A stretch of DNA of 64,000 nt from Ariolimax columbianus (taxonomy: Eukaryota; Mollusca; Gastropoda; Stylommatophora; Arionidae): contig JAVGWX010000004.1 in assembly GCA_036924085.1 (NCBI GenBank), positions 75,705,590 to 75,769,589 of the forward strand, in the 5' to 3' direction. A program made the translations under genes and the position numbers. Shown piece by piece: positions 32,225 to 43,904 of the stretch; the first letter of the stretch is position 1; every line of letters starts with the position of its first letter. Under the pieces are notes generated by a model, which had not been told where the DNA came from, searched no databases, and worked only from the letters and a program-made list of their open reading frames with translations.

Positions 32225-32830
32225 CAGTCGTGATATTCTTAGCTACATGTCATGATTTGGAGCCATACAGTAGGTACCCGATGTGATATTCTTAGCTATA
32301 TGGGGGACTCAGTGGTCTCGAGGTAAGGTGTCTGCCTCGGGTGCCGGAGGTCGCGTATTCAAATCACGGTGGAGACCAGGATTTTTTTCACGTGAATCTT
32401 CTGATAAGAATTCCCCTGATCTCTGGATAGTGAGGTCAGACTCCTGCAGTCAGTGTCAAGCAAGTTAAAAATTCCTTGGCAGTTGGAAAAGAGTAGACTT
32501 AACTGCCACTTCCTAGACAAAATTCAAAATAAAAATCTACCAAAGTTATTTGTACCTTCCCCAGGTGGTTTGTTAAGAGCAGCTATAGATGGCGCCTAAC
32601 TGGCTGCGGGTCTACTTAGCTCTAGTTTTTGAGTCTATTAAGATGGATTCGCACATCGGTAAAAACCGCCCTCCAAGAAACTGGTTGTATACAGACTCAG
32701 TAGTCTTCTAAACCAATATAAAGACGTTAAGTTATGTCATTGAAGACATATAGTAGATCCCCAATGTGATATTCTTAGCTATATATCATGTCATTGAAGA
32801 CATATAATAGGTCCTATGTGATATTATTGA
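32225..32830 (+). repeat. Short tandem array (about 58 bp), interrupted by a SINE
   Basis: gtgatattcttagctatat followed by atgtcattgaagacatata occurs as about three units, two on the right (32,734-32,830) and one to one-and-a-half on the left (32,228-32,301). The SINE at 32,302-32,733 sits inside one unit. Confidence 0.75.
32302..32733 (+). mobile_element. tRNA-derived SINE with CR1-type 3' tail (family T, copy T1)
   Basis: The head ggggactcagtggtctcgag resembles a tRNA A box, and gtattcaaatcacggtgg is in the position of a B box (clearer in related copies: ggttcaaatca at 43.41 kb, ggttcgaatca at 38.62 kb). The body follows, and the last 57 bp or so (aactggttgtatacagactc, cttctaaaccaatataaaga, cgttaagtt) match the 3' end of the CR1-like LINE at 55.68-55.74 kb. 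The unit lies exactly within one tandem-repeat unit, which supports its limits. Confidence 0.75.
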
Positions 32831-32839
32831 CTATCGTTG

Positions 32840-33430
32840 AACAGCCTAAGCTAAACAATTGCAGGAAATTTTTTGTGTAAATGTTTTATACGGATGAGTC
32901 ACAGTTACATTCAGGGCTAAATAACGACAGACACATATCAACAATAGAAAGAATACAGACCCAACAACACCAAAAACAAAAACACCAGGGTCACAACACA
33001 ATCAAAGGCAAACAGATCTTAATATAACCAAGAAACAATAGAAAACTTCAATAGTAAAAGAGTTTCAACAAAGATCAATAACGACATACTTTTCTTAAAC
33101 TTTACTTAAGTCACTCCTCCCCCTCTACCCCTGTGGAGATCTTTTTATGCATGCAGACAAACAGGTAATTGACCCTGCTGTATTTGTGCATGATGGAGGG
33201 GCTGCTTCCTTTGGCTAGGCAACAGACATTAGCATGCCTGTTTAAATACCAGGATTCCAAGTATTTCAAGTAAGGAGAGTTGGGCATGGGGTTGGCTCCC
33301 CCAACCTGTAGAAACTCCACGGCAGAAGGGCAGTGACAAATTCAGTCAAAAACGTAGAACTTTTTAAGAAAGCCAAAAAAAATTTTTTGTTAAAATTAAA
33401 AAAAAAGCTTGGTAGAAACAAATTACTGTT
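32840..33430. other. Unassigned AT-rich DNA
   Basis: Nothing recognised. Confidence 0.45.
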
Positions 33431-33434
33431 AACC

Positions 33435-33720
33435 ACAAAAACAGCTAAATATAATTACAGCTGAACCCCTAAATGCAATTACGGCTGAACCCTTACATTA
33501 AATTACAGATGGCATCCACAACCCACCAACTCCCCCCCCCCCTTCCCAATTGCAGCTGAGCCCCAAAATTACATTACAAGATGACAATACAATACTTCCC
33601 TCCCCTATTAAAAACACACCCTAAATAACATTACAGCTGAAATACTCTAATAAAATTACAGCTGAATGTTAAAGACAGTTATTAATGAGGCCCCCCCCCC
33701 CCCCCCCCCCCCACACACAC
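33435..33720 (+). repeat. Low-complexity region with degenerate attacagctgaacccctaa repeat and poly-C
   Basis: attacagctgaaccc-like units occur about seven times with irregular spacing. A poly-C tract of about 20 bases lies at 33,691-33,711, followed by (CA)n. Confidence 0.7.
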
Positions 33721-34675
33721 AAAGAAATACTTTAAATTACTAAGAATGAAAAATATTTTTTTTTTTAAATATTTAAAAATGCACATATCCAAGTTTCCTT
33801 CACATTACAACATCACACACAAGAACATCAAACATACATGCTTAAACAATTAACAAAACATCACAAGAAAATACCATCATTGGTTGATATTTTTGTCCTC
33901 GCCTGTTCCTATTCTTAAGACTAATTATTCCTAGCTACATGCGATCAATCTTTTCACTAACAAAAGTGTAAAATAATAAGATACTACTTTTGAGTTTAAA
34001 CAATTCAGTTTTGCTCAATATGCTCATACAAAATGCAACACAATAATAAAATGCAGCTCCAGAATAAAACTGCACAAAAAAAACAATACAAACAATATGA
34101 AGCTGATTCTAGGCTCACCTGCACCCAAAAAAACAAAAACAATAATCATTAAAAAAATTATATAACTTGGGCAGAACTGATCAAATGACAATTGAGTATG
34201 TGAGGAACAAGAGTAAAAACTAAGTAACAATGGTACTGAAAAACAAGATAGGTTAAAATGCTGTCTTGAACAAGAAGAACAGTATTAACCCTAGACAAAC
34301 AGACATAATACATTTTGTGATTGCAGGAAAATTTGGAATTTGCTATTGCTATACATCAGGGTGGAGCAACATATTTGATCACAAGAGCAATTTGAACACA
34401 TAATGTAATGTCTTTTGGCCATTCATGACAAATGATTTATACAAGGGTGCTTCAAATACAAAACCTTCCATTATCTTGTCTTAACAATATATTAAGGAAA
34501 AAGTTGCATATAACTGTGGCATATTTTTTTATCATCGCCTCCAATTCAATACACGCATATATGAATTAGCACTATGCTTAAACCTGTGTCCTATTTTCAC
34601 GGACTAGTGCACACAGCTGAACTTCATGAGATTGGAGAAATTCGCTCTAGCTGCAGACAGTGTTGGTTTTGGTAT
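33721..34675. other. Unassigned AT-rich DNA
   Basis: Nothing recognised beyond A/T runs. Confidence 0.45.
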
Positions 34676-34689
34676 GACTAACATTTAGA

Positions 34690-34880
34690 CACAACTATAA
34701 TGAACTAGAACACGATCTGGGAGAGATGGCCAACACATGACTCACACGCTGAGTGATGTCCCTATGACCTCTTGTGGTTATGGGAAAGGCATGACACACA
34801 ACGATAGATGTCATCCTCTCCTCCGCTGTCTTGAGGGTTTCCTGTTTACATGAAAGGCCTTGAGAGTAACAGTCTGTCTC
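34690..34880 (-). repeat. Family X repeat, second copy (partial)
   Basis: The reverse complement includes ataaccacaagaggtcatag, cactcagcgtgtgagtcatg and ggccatctctccc, matching the 721-bp insertion at 9.22-9.94 kb (bases about 9,535-9,605 there). Limits are approximate. Confidence 0.65.
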
Positions 34881-35544
34881 AGAACTCATACTATTTCAGA
34901 ACTTCCTACTCTACTTACGCACTTACCAGAGTGACAGTCATGCATCCCCATACAAAACCATCACTCACCTAAGAAGTTACGGCACTCGCATCTCACAGCG
35001 ATGAACAGAAATGATGGGTGATCGGATCCAGCAAATTTAAAGGGACCCCTGGTCTCACAGTAAGTAAGATCAAAGTGCCTGCCTCCAGAGTTACCTCCAA
35101 TCATCTAGACTAATAACCTTGCCACTGATCAAAGGTAACTCGGGTCAAAAGATTGAGATTGATGACTAACAAATTATCTACCTCACTATAATCCAAATAC
35201 ATCGCACATCACATTATTAAGACAAACCCATCTATGGTGTGGCCATCATCGCTTGCAGTGGGCAAAATAATTATAAATTTCAGTATGCTTCTCCCATTTG
35301 CTGCTCAAAAGATGGACAACAGAATGCTGTTCTTCTTTGGTGCATGTCGCTAGTGGCCATTTACTGCCATCTTTAAATGTCTTCTATGACATCATGTGGC
35401 TTGCCTACACCATGATACTCCCTGCAGAACACTCTTGAAGTCTCTGTCAATGATACTGCCAATTTATATGATGATTTGTGTTTCTAATTTCTATGGCTAT
35501 TATCAGGTTTTACAATAAGGAGGAAGACTCACGCCTGGTCTTGC

Positions 35545-35870
35545 AAAATATACTGATCAGACATGTTAGTCAGGGTCAGGCAAAACATACTGGCCAAGAA
35601 CAGCACCTCGGCTTCCTAGTAGCCCTCACTGGAAACGGGCTGTTTTCATGATAGCCTGGCTAACGAGGTGAGGGATCAACGTGATCCCCGCAGTAGTGAG
35701 TGACATGCAGATGAAGCCAAGCATAGAACAATCGCCTGGAGGACCAGAATCCATCTTCAGCAGCACACTCAGGATGTGAGGAAAGCTACTGCAACCCGCC
35801 ACTTAAGGTCCTTTTCAGGGCACACAAATGAGTAGCCTACTCATTGTGGGCATTCGTAAACAACATAAGG
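35545..35870 (+). repeat. Interspersed repeat family R, long copy
   Basis: Starts tatactgatcagacatgtta and extends through gcctggctaacgaggtgagg, gaaccaagcatag-like (gaagccaagcatagaacaat), cgcctggaggaccag, caggatgtgaggaaagctac, to tactcattgtgggcatt. The left part matches 8.83 kb and the right part matches 43.9-44.1 kb. No ORF. It is probably a SINE, but I could not identify promoter boxes. Confidence 0.75.
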
Positions 35871-35889
35871 TTTCACAATTGAACTCGCC

Positions 35890-36530
35890 AATTGTAATCC
35901 AGTCTTCCTTGGTGAGGTGCAGCTAGAGAATATCAACGAGTACATCTATCTTGGGCGCATCCTCAATATGGAGAATAGCCTGAACGAACAAAGCCGTCAC
36001 TGTATGCGCTGAGCAGGCTTCTTGCCCTGAACCTAACACAGTCCTGGACCTAAGATCAGAACCTACAAGCCTCTTTCTTCATTGCACTGTGCTCCCTGCT
36101 ATGATGTGCTAAAGTGCTGAGACATAGACATTACAAAATCACTAGAGGACAACTTGAGAGATGCTTGGTCGGAATCACTTTCTGGAACCAACGTATACAA
36201 AATCTCGACAATTCTGACATATGACAATTGTTCTTGGTGAGTCATCCGCTAATCCATGCAGACAAGGCAAAACGTAGATGGGCAAGGTCACATGTTGCAA
36301 TGAAACGATGGAGCACGATGACAGTAATCTGGTACCCCCGAGGTAAAAAATAATGCAGGAAAGACTTCCAATGCCTTGGTCAAACTCCCATGCTGTATGC
36401 TGCAACATCTGAGATGTCTCTAGAGGAGGGTTTACCATGCACTGGACTTCCGTGACCCAAGATAGTGTCTGCTGGAGACGAAGTTGAAACCCACAGCTAC
36501 GCCGAGGAACTGGTCATCAATATCAAGATT
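35890..36530 (+). pseudogene. LINE RT thumb and C-terminal fragment
   Basis: Reads VQLENINEYIYLGRILNMEN, then decayed ILGESSANPCRQGK and a C-terminal end homologous to 18.6 kb (gatgacagtaatctggtacc region). Many stops. Confidence 0.65.
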
Positions 36531-37440
36531 ATAAAGTTTTCATTTGAAGCCCCCATATATATTAGAGCCTTTTTAAGCTAAGAAATGCTGTTCTCACAAG
36601 AATTCATTGCTATGTTCCAACTAAGGATGCTACCTCAAACATAACTGCTTCATATGATGACTTCAGACAGGCGAACATTGTTTTTAACCTGCGCGTTTTA
36701 AATTAGAAATCAATCATATTAATTATTCACCTCTTCTACATTATGTTCCTTATGAAGCACAAGGACACCACTGCAGGTGGTTTCTGACAGGAAAGTCTGA
36801 GATAAAGCACTTTTTGTGTGCCCGCAGTGGTGGTTTCTGTAACAATTTGTTTTACATGATAACATTGCTAGGCCCATGCACAACCCCATTTAGTTGCCTT
36901 TTATGACATGCATTGAGGCACCATAGTGTTAGTGGCGCCCAAAAGGGGAAAAAAGAATAGTGACACTGTAACCTCTAAGGCATGTCATAAGAGGTGACTA
37001 ACAAGGGTTTGGCATGGGGGCTGTCTTTTCTACCCTGTAAAATCTGCAAGCAACAAAAATGTAAACAGAGAAGGACATTTGATGACATGACATGACACTT
37101 GTTGAAGACCTAAGCTTCCCAGTGAGCTGAAAACATTTTGATTGATTGAGGTGAAGGGTTCTTTCTCTATCCTCCCGTTAGGACCCACCTGGGAAATTAT
37201 ACATATAATGGAATAAACGTCATTTGTAAACACGGATTTGGCGCTGTCAGATTTGCCCAATAGAACAGCAGTTAGGCTACCCTGAATTAAACTGATATTC
37301 ATTTAGCTTACATACAAACAGCAGAACATGCTCTCCAGGTCTGTCAGCTCCATGAGCAAAGCAGAGTGGCAACATTGTCCTCCCCAATCCAATTAAGGGA
37401 TGAGCTAATGCAACGAGAGCAGCCTGAGACGGGCCGTCAA
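36531..37440. other. Unassigned
   Basis: Contains a short RT 3'-end-like patch at about 37,085-37,130 (cttgttgaagacctaagctt, shared with 44.39 kb). Otherwise nothing recognised. Confidence 0.4.
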
Positions 37441-37689
37441 GTTTATGAGGGAAATGGATGTGATTACTGGAGAGTGAATAACAGGAGGTGAGAAGAAGAA
37501 GAAGGTGATGGATAGGACACGCTTTAAGAAATCAGATGATAGTATTACATAAGCAGTCTCTGTTCTGGAATCTCAACAGAGTAAGAAAAATAAAGGCAGA
37601 TTAAAACACATGTGAAGAAGAAAGCTCAGAGAAGAAATAAAACAAATAAGGAAGATGTGGAGAAAGCTGGAATGGATGAGTATGCAATA
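37441..37689 (+). pseudogene. LINE RT C-terminal relic
   Basis: gatggataggacacgcttta and the following purine-rich stretch parallel the LINE C-terminal relic at 44.13-44.40 kb (WLEHTLRKSADII, then a basic region). Heavily decayed. Confidence 0.5.
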
Positions 37690-37868
37690 ATGACTTGTCA
37701 TACAAGTGTTAGTTAACTCAAGAAATGAAGACTTGTCATACACGTCACAAAGTTAACTAGACTTGTCATCATACAAGTGTTAAAGTTAACTCAATAAATG
37801 AAAACTTCTTACACAAGTATTAAAGTTAGCTCAAGAAATGAAAACTTGTTACACAAGTGTTCAAGTAT
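37690..37868 (+). repeat. Minisatellite, about 45 bp, 4 units
   Basis: acttgtcatacaagtgttaa with agttaactcaagaaatgaa is repeated four times with substitutions and one deletion. Confidence 0.75.
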
Positions 37869-38385
37869 TGTTTGATAGGGAGCTCATAGGCCTTGATGCA
37901 ACTTCTTAAAGATTGAAAGGCTGAATATACTGAAACTGGTTTTAATAAATGGCAGACTCTGACCTAGTTTATGGCAAATAATTTACAATGGAATGAAATT
38001 CGAACCCAATATACACCACATAAAACAAGTTAACATATCTACCACCTTATATATGTGAAGAAGCAGCCCCTGAATAAATCAACATATGGAAGTTATAATC
38101 AGGTTGAAATCTCTTTACAAACTTTTATTTAACTTGTCATGATCGTTTGCATGGACTTCTATTTCTCTTACTTTAGGCCAACTTCCCCATAACTTAAAAA
38201 GCTGAAATTCTGTACACAGCCTCCACTATTGTAATCTGTTTATCAAATTTTGAAGGTGATTATTTCATCAATAAATTTTTGTTTTAAATAAATTATTCAC
38301 CTTCAATAATGCAAAAAAAAATAAACTGAAGTTCCCAAACCAAAAAACATGTCTTGTACCAAAAAATGTTTTTTATATTTACTTG

Positions 38386-38486
38386 TTACCATTTTAAATA
38401 ATTTCTTTTATGTTTCTGTCCATATGATTTGCTGTGTACCATTTTAAATAATTTCTTCTATGTTTCTGTCCATATGATTTGCTGCG
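38386..38486 (+). repeat. 49-bp tandem duplication
   Basis: taccattttaaataatttct followed by atgtttctgtccatatgatt is present twice in a row with one or two changes. Confidence 0.85.
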
Positions 38487-38599
38487 TACATCATGTCGAG
38501 TATCTCTTCATCCCTTTTAAACAAAATATCAAGAACTCAGCCACAAGAGTGTCCTAAAGCAATTCAAAATGTCCCTCCTTATAATCTATTTGAAACAGA

Positions 38600-38770
38600 C
38601 TCTGGTACTGAAGGTCAATGGTTCGAATCACGCTGGAGATAGTGATTTTTTTCACGTGGATTTTCTGGTAAAAATTCTCCTGATCTCTGGTTACTGAGAT
38701 AAGACTCACGTGTTGACCACCTTCAAAATTCTTTGGCAGTATATTTTTTATCCATTTTCATCCTTGTCAT
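38600..38770 (+). mobile_element. tRNA-SINE family T, partial copy
   Basis: caatggttcgaatcacgctg has the best preserved B box (ggttcgaatca) of family T, followed by the family body gatttttttcacgtgg and cctgatctctggttactgag. The A-box end and 3' tail are missing or decayed. Confidence 0.7.
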
Positions 38771-39344
38771 TTAGATTAAAAAGCTATGTCAACTTCTATT
38801 GTCCTTTTTTGCTGTTGCTGTTGTATTTGAAGTCTCGCCAACCTCCCCATATTTCTTTATGTAATTATCAACACCAAATTTAACAAATCAAAGTACTAGC
38901 TCAACAAGTAATTAATATACATAAATATGCAATATATATATATATATATATAAAGCTATCACCAAATTATAGAAACTGTACAAAAGGTATTAGCAGTTTT
39001 TGTATTCTGTAGACTTCACAGAGATCGAAAAATTTAAAATTCTGACATCGACATATCAAACTAGTAACCAAACAAAACATGCAAGATCACATTTCTTTAA
39101 CTTGTTTGATGGAAGAAAATATAAATTTGAAAATCGGCGGAGACGTTCAAAAAGGAACAGATCAGAATATCAACAAAATGTAACATCCTGGAAGCTAAAC
39201 TACAGAAAAGCATTCTTGTAATTTTTTAGAAATGCAATAAAGTCAAAAGAAAAAACATTTTAATAAAAACATTTATAAAATAGACAAATAAAATAGCTGT
39301 GCTATTTGTAGCATACTAAAATAAGCAAATGAAATACAAGTGTT

Positions 39345-39430
39345 TGAGTGCATGGCCAAATGGTTTTGATGCCTGCCTGCAAGCTGACAAGGTGGGCAGT
39401 GAGTCGAATCCCTGGTATGGTATATGTTGT
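39345..39430 (+). mobile_element. tRNA-like SINE head
   Basis: gcatggccaaatggttttga fits an A box (TGGCCAAATGG) and agtgagtcgaatccctgg fits a B box (AGTCGAATCCC), separated by about 40 bp. No clean tRNA cloverleaf, so this is more likely SINE than tRNA gene. Confidence 0.5.
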
Positions 39431-39635
39431 TTATCTGTTGAGGGTGAAAAAAACAAACATAGCCAGCACAGGACTTGGCAACAGCAGTGGCGAAGTGGTT
39501 TGTAGTCCTCAAACTTTAAAACCCCTCGACTACTCTAACAATGGGAATTAAGGCATACGACTGTTGTTTTTTTATCCATCTGATTACTATGTTTTTGTCA
39601 TTTTATTTTAAAAAAATATGTTTTAAACAGTTTGT

Positions 39636-40001
39636 TTGGGATCAAGCTACTGAGCAGTGCATGAGCTGCAGCGTTTAGCGAATCAAAGCTGACTGCTAGC
39701 ATCAGGGCCAGCGAACCAGAGCTGCCAAGACACCCTTCTATATCTCAACGCGTTGATCCTGGATAACATGCTGCATGAGAGCAAATTGGCTAAGGAGAGG
39801 GGATCAAAGAGGGAAGGTTAACCCGGTACTCAAAAATGCTTTCTGAACTCCAATGTGTTGGACCGAAAGATGCAAATATCGTAGTGAAGCTGTAAACTAT
39901 GAGACAGCGCATTCCAGACAACATTCTGCTACTTGCAAAGCCCTTTTCAGGGCTTGGTGGCAGGAGATTTAGAACAAATGAAGAAGAAAACAGTTTTTTT
40001 G
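39636..40001 (+). mobile_element. Retroposon family S, copy S3
   Basis: A 366-bp copy flanked by a perfect 14-bp duplication (tttaaacagtttgt at 39622-39635 and 40002-40015). It spans the whole family consensus from gggatcaagctactgagcag to gagatttagaacaaatgaag, ending aagaagaaaacagtttttttg. This is the best-supported S insertion. Confidence 0.9.
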
Positions 40002-40239
40002 TTTAAACAGTTTGTCTGTTCTTGTATGGATCCTGGGGCCAGTTAGTATCATATAAAGTGTCAGTAGCTAAACTGGGCCAGGTTTTCAGCTTCATAACTA
40101 GACACCCTGCATGGAAGCTAGCTACAGTTGTCCTGTTTGAGCAGAGAAGAAATGTGATCAGATCTGTGCATATCTTTGTCAAATTTACTTTTCTGGTGTG
40201 CATTTTTAGTGCGAGTTTTTGTTTTTGAGTATGGGTTTT

Positions 40240-40555
40240 TGATTGGGCTAGTGTACATGTTCTTGTTGGTCTGGTGCATGTGTTTTGGTTGGTTGGATGT
40301 ACAGGTTTTGGTTGGTCGGATGTACAGGTTCTGGTTGGTTAGATGTACAGGTTTTGGTTGGTTAGATGTACAGGTTTTGGTTGGTTGGATGTACAGGTTT
40401 TTTGTTAGCCTGGTGTATGTGTTTGGTTGGTCTGATGTACAGGCTTTGGTTGGTCTGGTGTACAAGCTTTGGTTGGTCTGATGTACAAGTTATGGTTCGT
40501 CTGATTAACATGTTTTTGTTGGTCAGGTGTACAGCTTTTTGTTGATCTAGTGTAC
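40240..40555 (+). repeat. Minisatellite, 23-bp unit
   Basis: aggttttggttggttagatg followed by tac repeats, perfect in the centre (about 40,305-40,395) and degenerate on both sides. Because 23 is not a multiple of 3 the Thr/Asn/Gln-rich ORFs across it on both strands are by-products. Confidence 0.85.
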
Positions 40556-40874
40556 ATATTTGTATCGGCTCAAGTGGACAAGTACAAAGTAGACGACCAC
40601 CACAAAAAGTCAAGGGATGATGCACAACTGCACACTTATATCAAACAAATATATTCCAGATGCCCTTTTGATCCAGTCCTAAGCTATATGGATACAAACA
40701 TCCATCACATAGACATAAAGAAGACAAGACTAGGACCACTGACACTATTTTTCATGCTGTAAAACAGAGGTCTCAACCGTGAGGCCTGCATGTAGCTCTC
40801 TACGTGACCTGTGCACAAAGTAAGATGAGATATTTCATGTTAAATAAGAACATATAAGAGCGCAAAGTCACTCG

Positions 40875-41050
40875 CGAGGATCTGATTAGTGTAGTGGTAG
40901 AGCTGTCGCTTTTCAAGGCAAAGGTATGGGGTTCAACTCCCACTACCGGCATGCTTCAGTCGACCAAGCAGTAAAGAATGGTTCATTTGTAAACCTGGTC
41001 CACTGTTAGGTAAAGGAAGGTAACGCAGAAGGGAACTGACCACCCCACCT
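40875..41050 (+). mobile_element. tRNA-derived SINE (second family)
   Basis: gattagtgtagtggtagagc holds an A box (TAGTGTAGTGG) and ggggttcaactcccactac a B box (GGTTCAACTCC) about 33 bp further on. The region between is not a clean anticodon arm, and unrelated sequence follows, so a SINE head is more likely than a tRNA gene. Confidence 0.55.
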
Positions 41051-41059
41051 CTCACACAT

Positions 41060-42425
41060 GCTGTGGCTTACTATAATGAAGTCTAATAATACTTCATCCA
41101 TGACGACAGTTTCTGCTAGGGGACTAATTATTAAAGTCGTTTGCTTCAAGTGCGATATTTTGACCAAGCCCCCTCCACATATTCATGCCATGAACCTGGA
41201 AACAGGCTGTGTACCCTGGTTAGCAAGGTGGGAATCAACAGTGTGATCCCTGTCTGTGGTGGAGAACCTGTTGAAAAGCCTAGCATTGCACTACAACTAG
41301 GATATAAGAAGAGGCAGCTACAACCAGAAAAAAATGTGTCAAGAATTAAGAACTCAGCACGAATAGCTTCTACAGTAGTTTTGGTGGCCTAGGAAATGTG
41401 AGCCTGGCTTACAATCCCAATGTAACAGGTTCAAAAATCACATCATGTTCAGTGGGTTTTTTCATGGACTGATCGCTTCTGCCGGTCCTCCCAGTTGTAA
41501 ATTGGTACCTGAAGAAGTTGGGGGAGAATTTCTGAGCCTCCATAGGAGCTATGGAGTTCATGCTGTTATCGACACTTTGAGCAATGAAAGGAACTTGAGT
41601 ACAAATAGGGATGCCCAGGTGCAAAAATGTGGGTTTTGTGTGCCGTTTTCCACAAAAACCACATAAAGAACTTCAAACGAAATATTAGCAGTAAAAGCAG
41701 TAACAATGCTCATAACAAAATGTAAAAATATAATTAAAATAAAGCAAGGATGTGACGTTACTGTGGATGAAAATCAAGTGTTAAAAAATATGTACAGGTA
41801 TGGTTCACATACTATGCTGGGACAAGAAAACAAGAACAAAACCTACATTGTGATCAAAAAGCCTTCTTCGGGAACAATCAACAATATACATATTATATTA
41901 TATATAAGCTAACACATCATGGAAGAAGAGATGACTAGACTACATTAGAAGGAGATGGAAACACATACAAATAGTAGTACGATCATCACAGTCTATACAT
42001 ATATCATTTCGTAAGCATCATTTGATATCTTTTTAAATAGGAAAACTAGACCCGAGTCCAAAATATGGGTCTCAGAATTACCCGTGTTGAAAAGCACTCC
42101 TATTACAGAGCTAGGAAAAACATCAAATTTAAGAGCCCCTTGAATTAAGGAAAAGATACAAATCTCTTACTCAGTTTGAAAAACCAAAAAGGTTACCTGA
42201 TCACCCCCTATACCAAAGTTCCAAGAGAGAACTAAAAACAGACTACTAAGGAGAAGCACCAACCAACTGGCCAAAATAAAACACAGAAAACATCCTTGAA
42301 AACAAAATTAAAAAGCGCAAAGCACTCATGCCAGAACCATAGATACGGAGCCAGGACCAGTCCAAAATAATCTTGGAGGTTCCAGGTATAACAAAGAAAA
42401 GTGAGCAGTAGGAAATAGAAAAAAA
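41060..42425. other. Mostly unassigned; family R trace at 41.2-41.4 kb
   Basis: tggttagcaaggtgggaatc-type sequence at 41,217-41,260 is related to the family R block ggctaac-aggtgagggatca. Nothing else recognised. Confidence 0.35.
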
Positions 42426-42429
42426 AATT

Positions 42430-43290
42430 AATTCTACATGAGCTCAAGAGACAGTACCCTAGCAACTCCTGGACACACATGTACACAAATGGATCTGCCA
42501 CAGAGAGCGAAAATAGTAGAGACTTTTTTAAACCATCCCATAACAGCAGAAGAGACCTATGCCAATTTCAGAGCTGAAGCAACAGCTGTTCATGCAACAA
42601 CTCAGATTCTTATCAGCCAAAACACAACTACAAGGCAATTATCATTCTAACAGTCTCCAGTAGCGTACTCCAAGCCATCTCAAGCCGTCTCAAGCCATCT
42701 CAAGCCATCTCAAGCCGTCTCAAGCCGTCTCAAGCCATCTCAAGCCCCAAACACGATAGAAACAAATCTTCACATCAGGTTGCTGTCCTAAAAAATAAAT
42801 CATCCTACAGTGGATTACCGCCCACTGTGGTATACTTGGAAACAAGACGGCAGATGAGCTAGCAAAACCTGGAAATGGTGGCACACAGACTCACTATAAA
42901 GATGCAAAGACACTCATCAAATGAACCATGAGGACAGAATGGAAAGATCAGCACAAAGAATACAAGTCAGAAAATGACTGCATAGACAAATTTGGCAGAG
43001 ATGGGTAGACAAAGATCTTCAGACTCAGAACGGGACATTGCAGACTCATGCCCACATCCCCAGAATGGGTCTTAGAGACACCACTAAATGCGATTGCGGA
43101 GCATCCAAGCAGACACCAGAACATATTCTGCAGGATTACCTCATTTATGCAGACCAAAGAGAGGCAGTCTGGCCTTGATGAGCGACTATGCTCAAAAAGG
43201 TGTTGGGGACCAGCAAAAATCTGAAACGCACAATTTCCATCATGAACCTCATCGGGCTAGAAGCATAGCATCAGTTGATCGAAGAAGAAA
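42430..43290 (+). pseudogene. RNase H LINE family C, decayed
   Basis: Reads MSSRDSTLATPGHTCTQMDL, TYANFRAEATAVHATTQIL (RNase H Glu motif), then a degenerate tandem repeat, then decayed LGNKTADELAK (about 42,838-42,866), and C-terminal FRLRTGHCRLMPTSPEWV-like, CDCGASKQTPEHILQDYLIY. The Cys/His motif has Cys-Asp-Cys intact but the last Cys is Tyr. Same family as 29.55 kb. Confidence 0.75.
42664..42746 (+). repeat. 10-bp tandem repeat within LINE C
   Basis: caagccatct / caagccgtct repeated eight times. It lies between the Glu motif and the following Asp region of the RNase H domain and disrupts it. Confidence 0.9.
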
Positions 43291-43374
43291 ATATTCCTTT
43301 TATGTGTTCCCATCTCCTTTTGATGTATTCATCTCTTCTTCCACGATGTGTTAGATTATATGTGTATTGACTAT

Positions 43375-43735
43375 TATTTCTGAGTGGTCTCGATGTAAGA
43401 CGTCAGCCTCTGGTTCAAATCATGGTAGAGACCAGGATTTTTTCACGTGGGCTTTCTGGTATTTTCCCGAATCTCTGGCTAGTAGAGATCGGACACCCAT
43501 GTGCACTGCTGCACATACTAAAAAATCCCTCGGCAGTTGGAAATCGAAAAGAGTAGTCTTAACAGCCCCTGCTCGGGCAAAATTCAAAATTATCTTAAAA
43601 ATCTACCTAATCTATTACGGGATACCTCGCCGGTGATACGGAGTTTGTGCATTGTGCTGAGATTCTCCCACAAATATGGACAAGAACAGAGTACTTGTGG
43701 GTTAAACCGCGCGCAATGACGATTCTTCGACTAAA
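43375..43735 (+). mobile_element. tRNA-SINE family T, copy T2
   Basis: tgagtggtctcgatgtaaga and ctctggttcaaatcatggta hold the A and B boxes, and the body (gaccaggattttttcacgtg, cctcggcagttggaaa, agagtagtcttaac) matches copy T1. The 3' end differs: it runs to cgactaaactaaac and lacks the CR1 tail. Confidence 0.8.
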
Positions 43736-43904
43736 CTAAACTTCTGCTCATGACTTAGGTGTCATTCTTGTTTGTCCCAGCATGGTGTCTGAACCAAACA
43801 TATCAATGGTTTTTATCACACCTCATAAGAAAAGGGAAACATCAAATAATTGTGACAAAGGTTAACAAAAATGGTAAAATTGGGGGTGTGTGTTTTTTTG
43901 GGGG

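Noticed and set aside
40118..40625. Thr/Asn/Gln-rich minus-strand ORFs of 87-115 codons
   Set aside because: They are readings of a 23-bp minisatellite; peptide blocks rotate through three frames as expected.
40875..40955. Functional tRNA gene
   Set aside because: A and B boxes are present but the acceptor and anticodon stems do not pair well; other tRNA-like heads nearby also look like SINEs.
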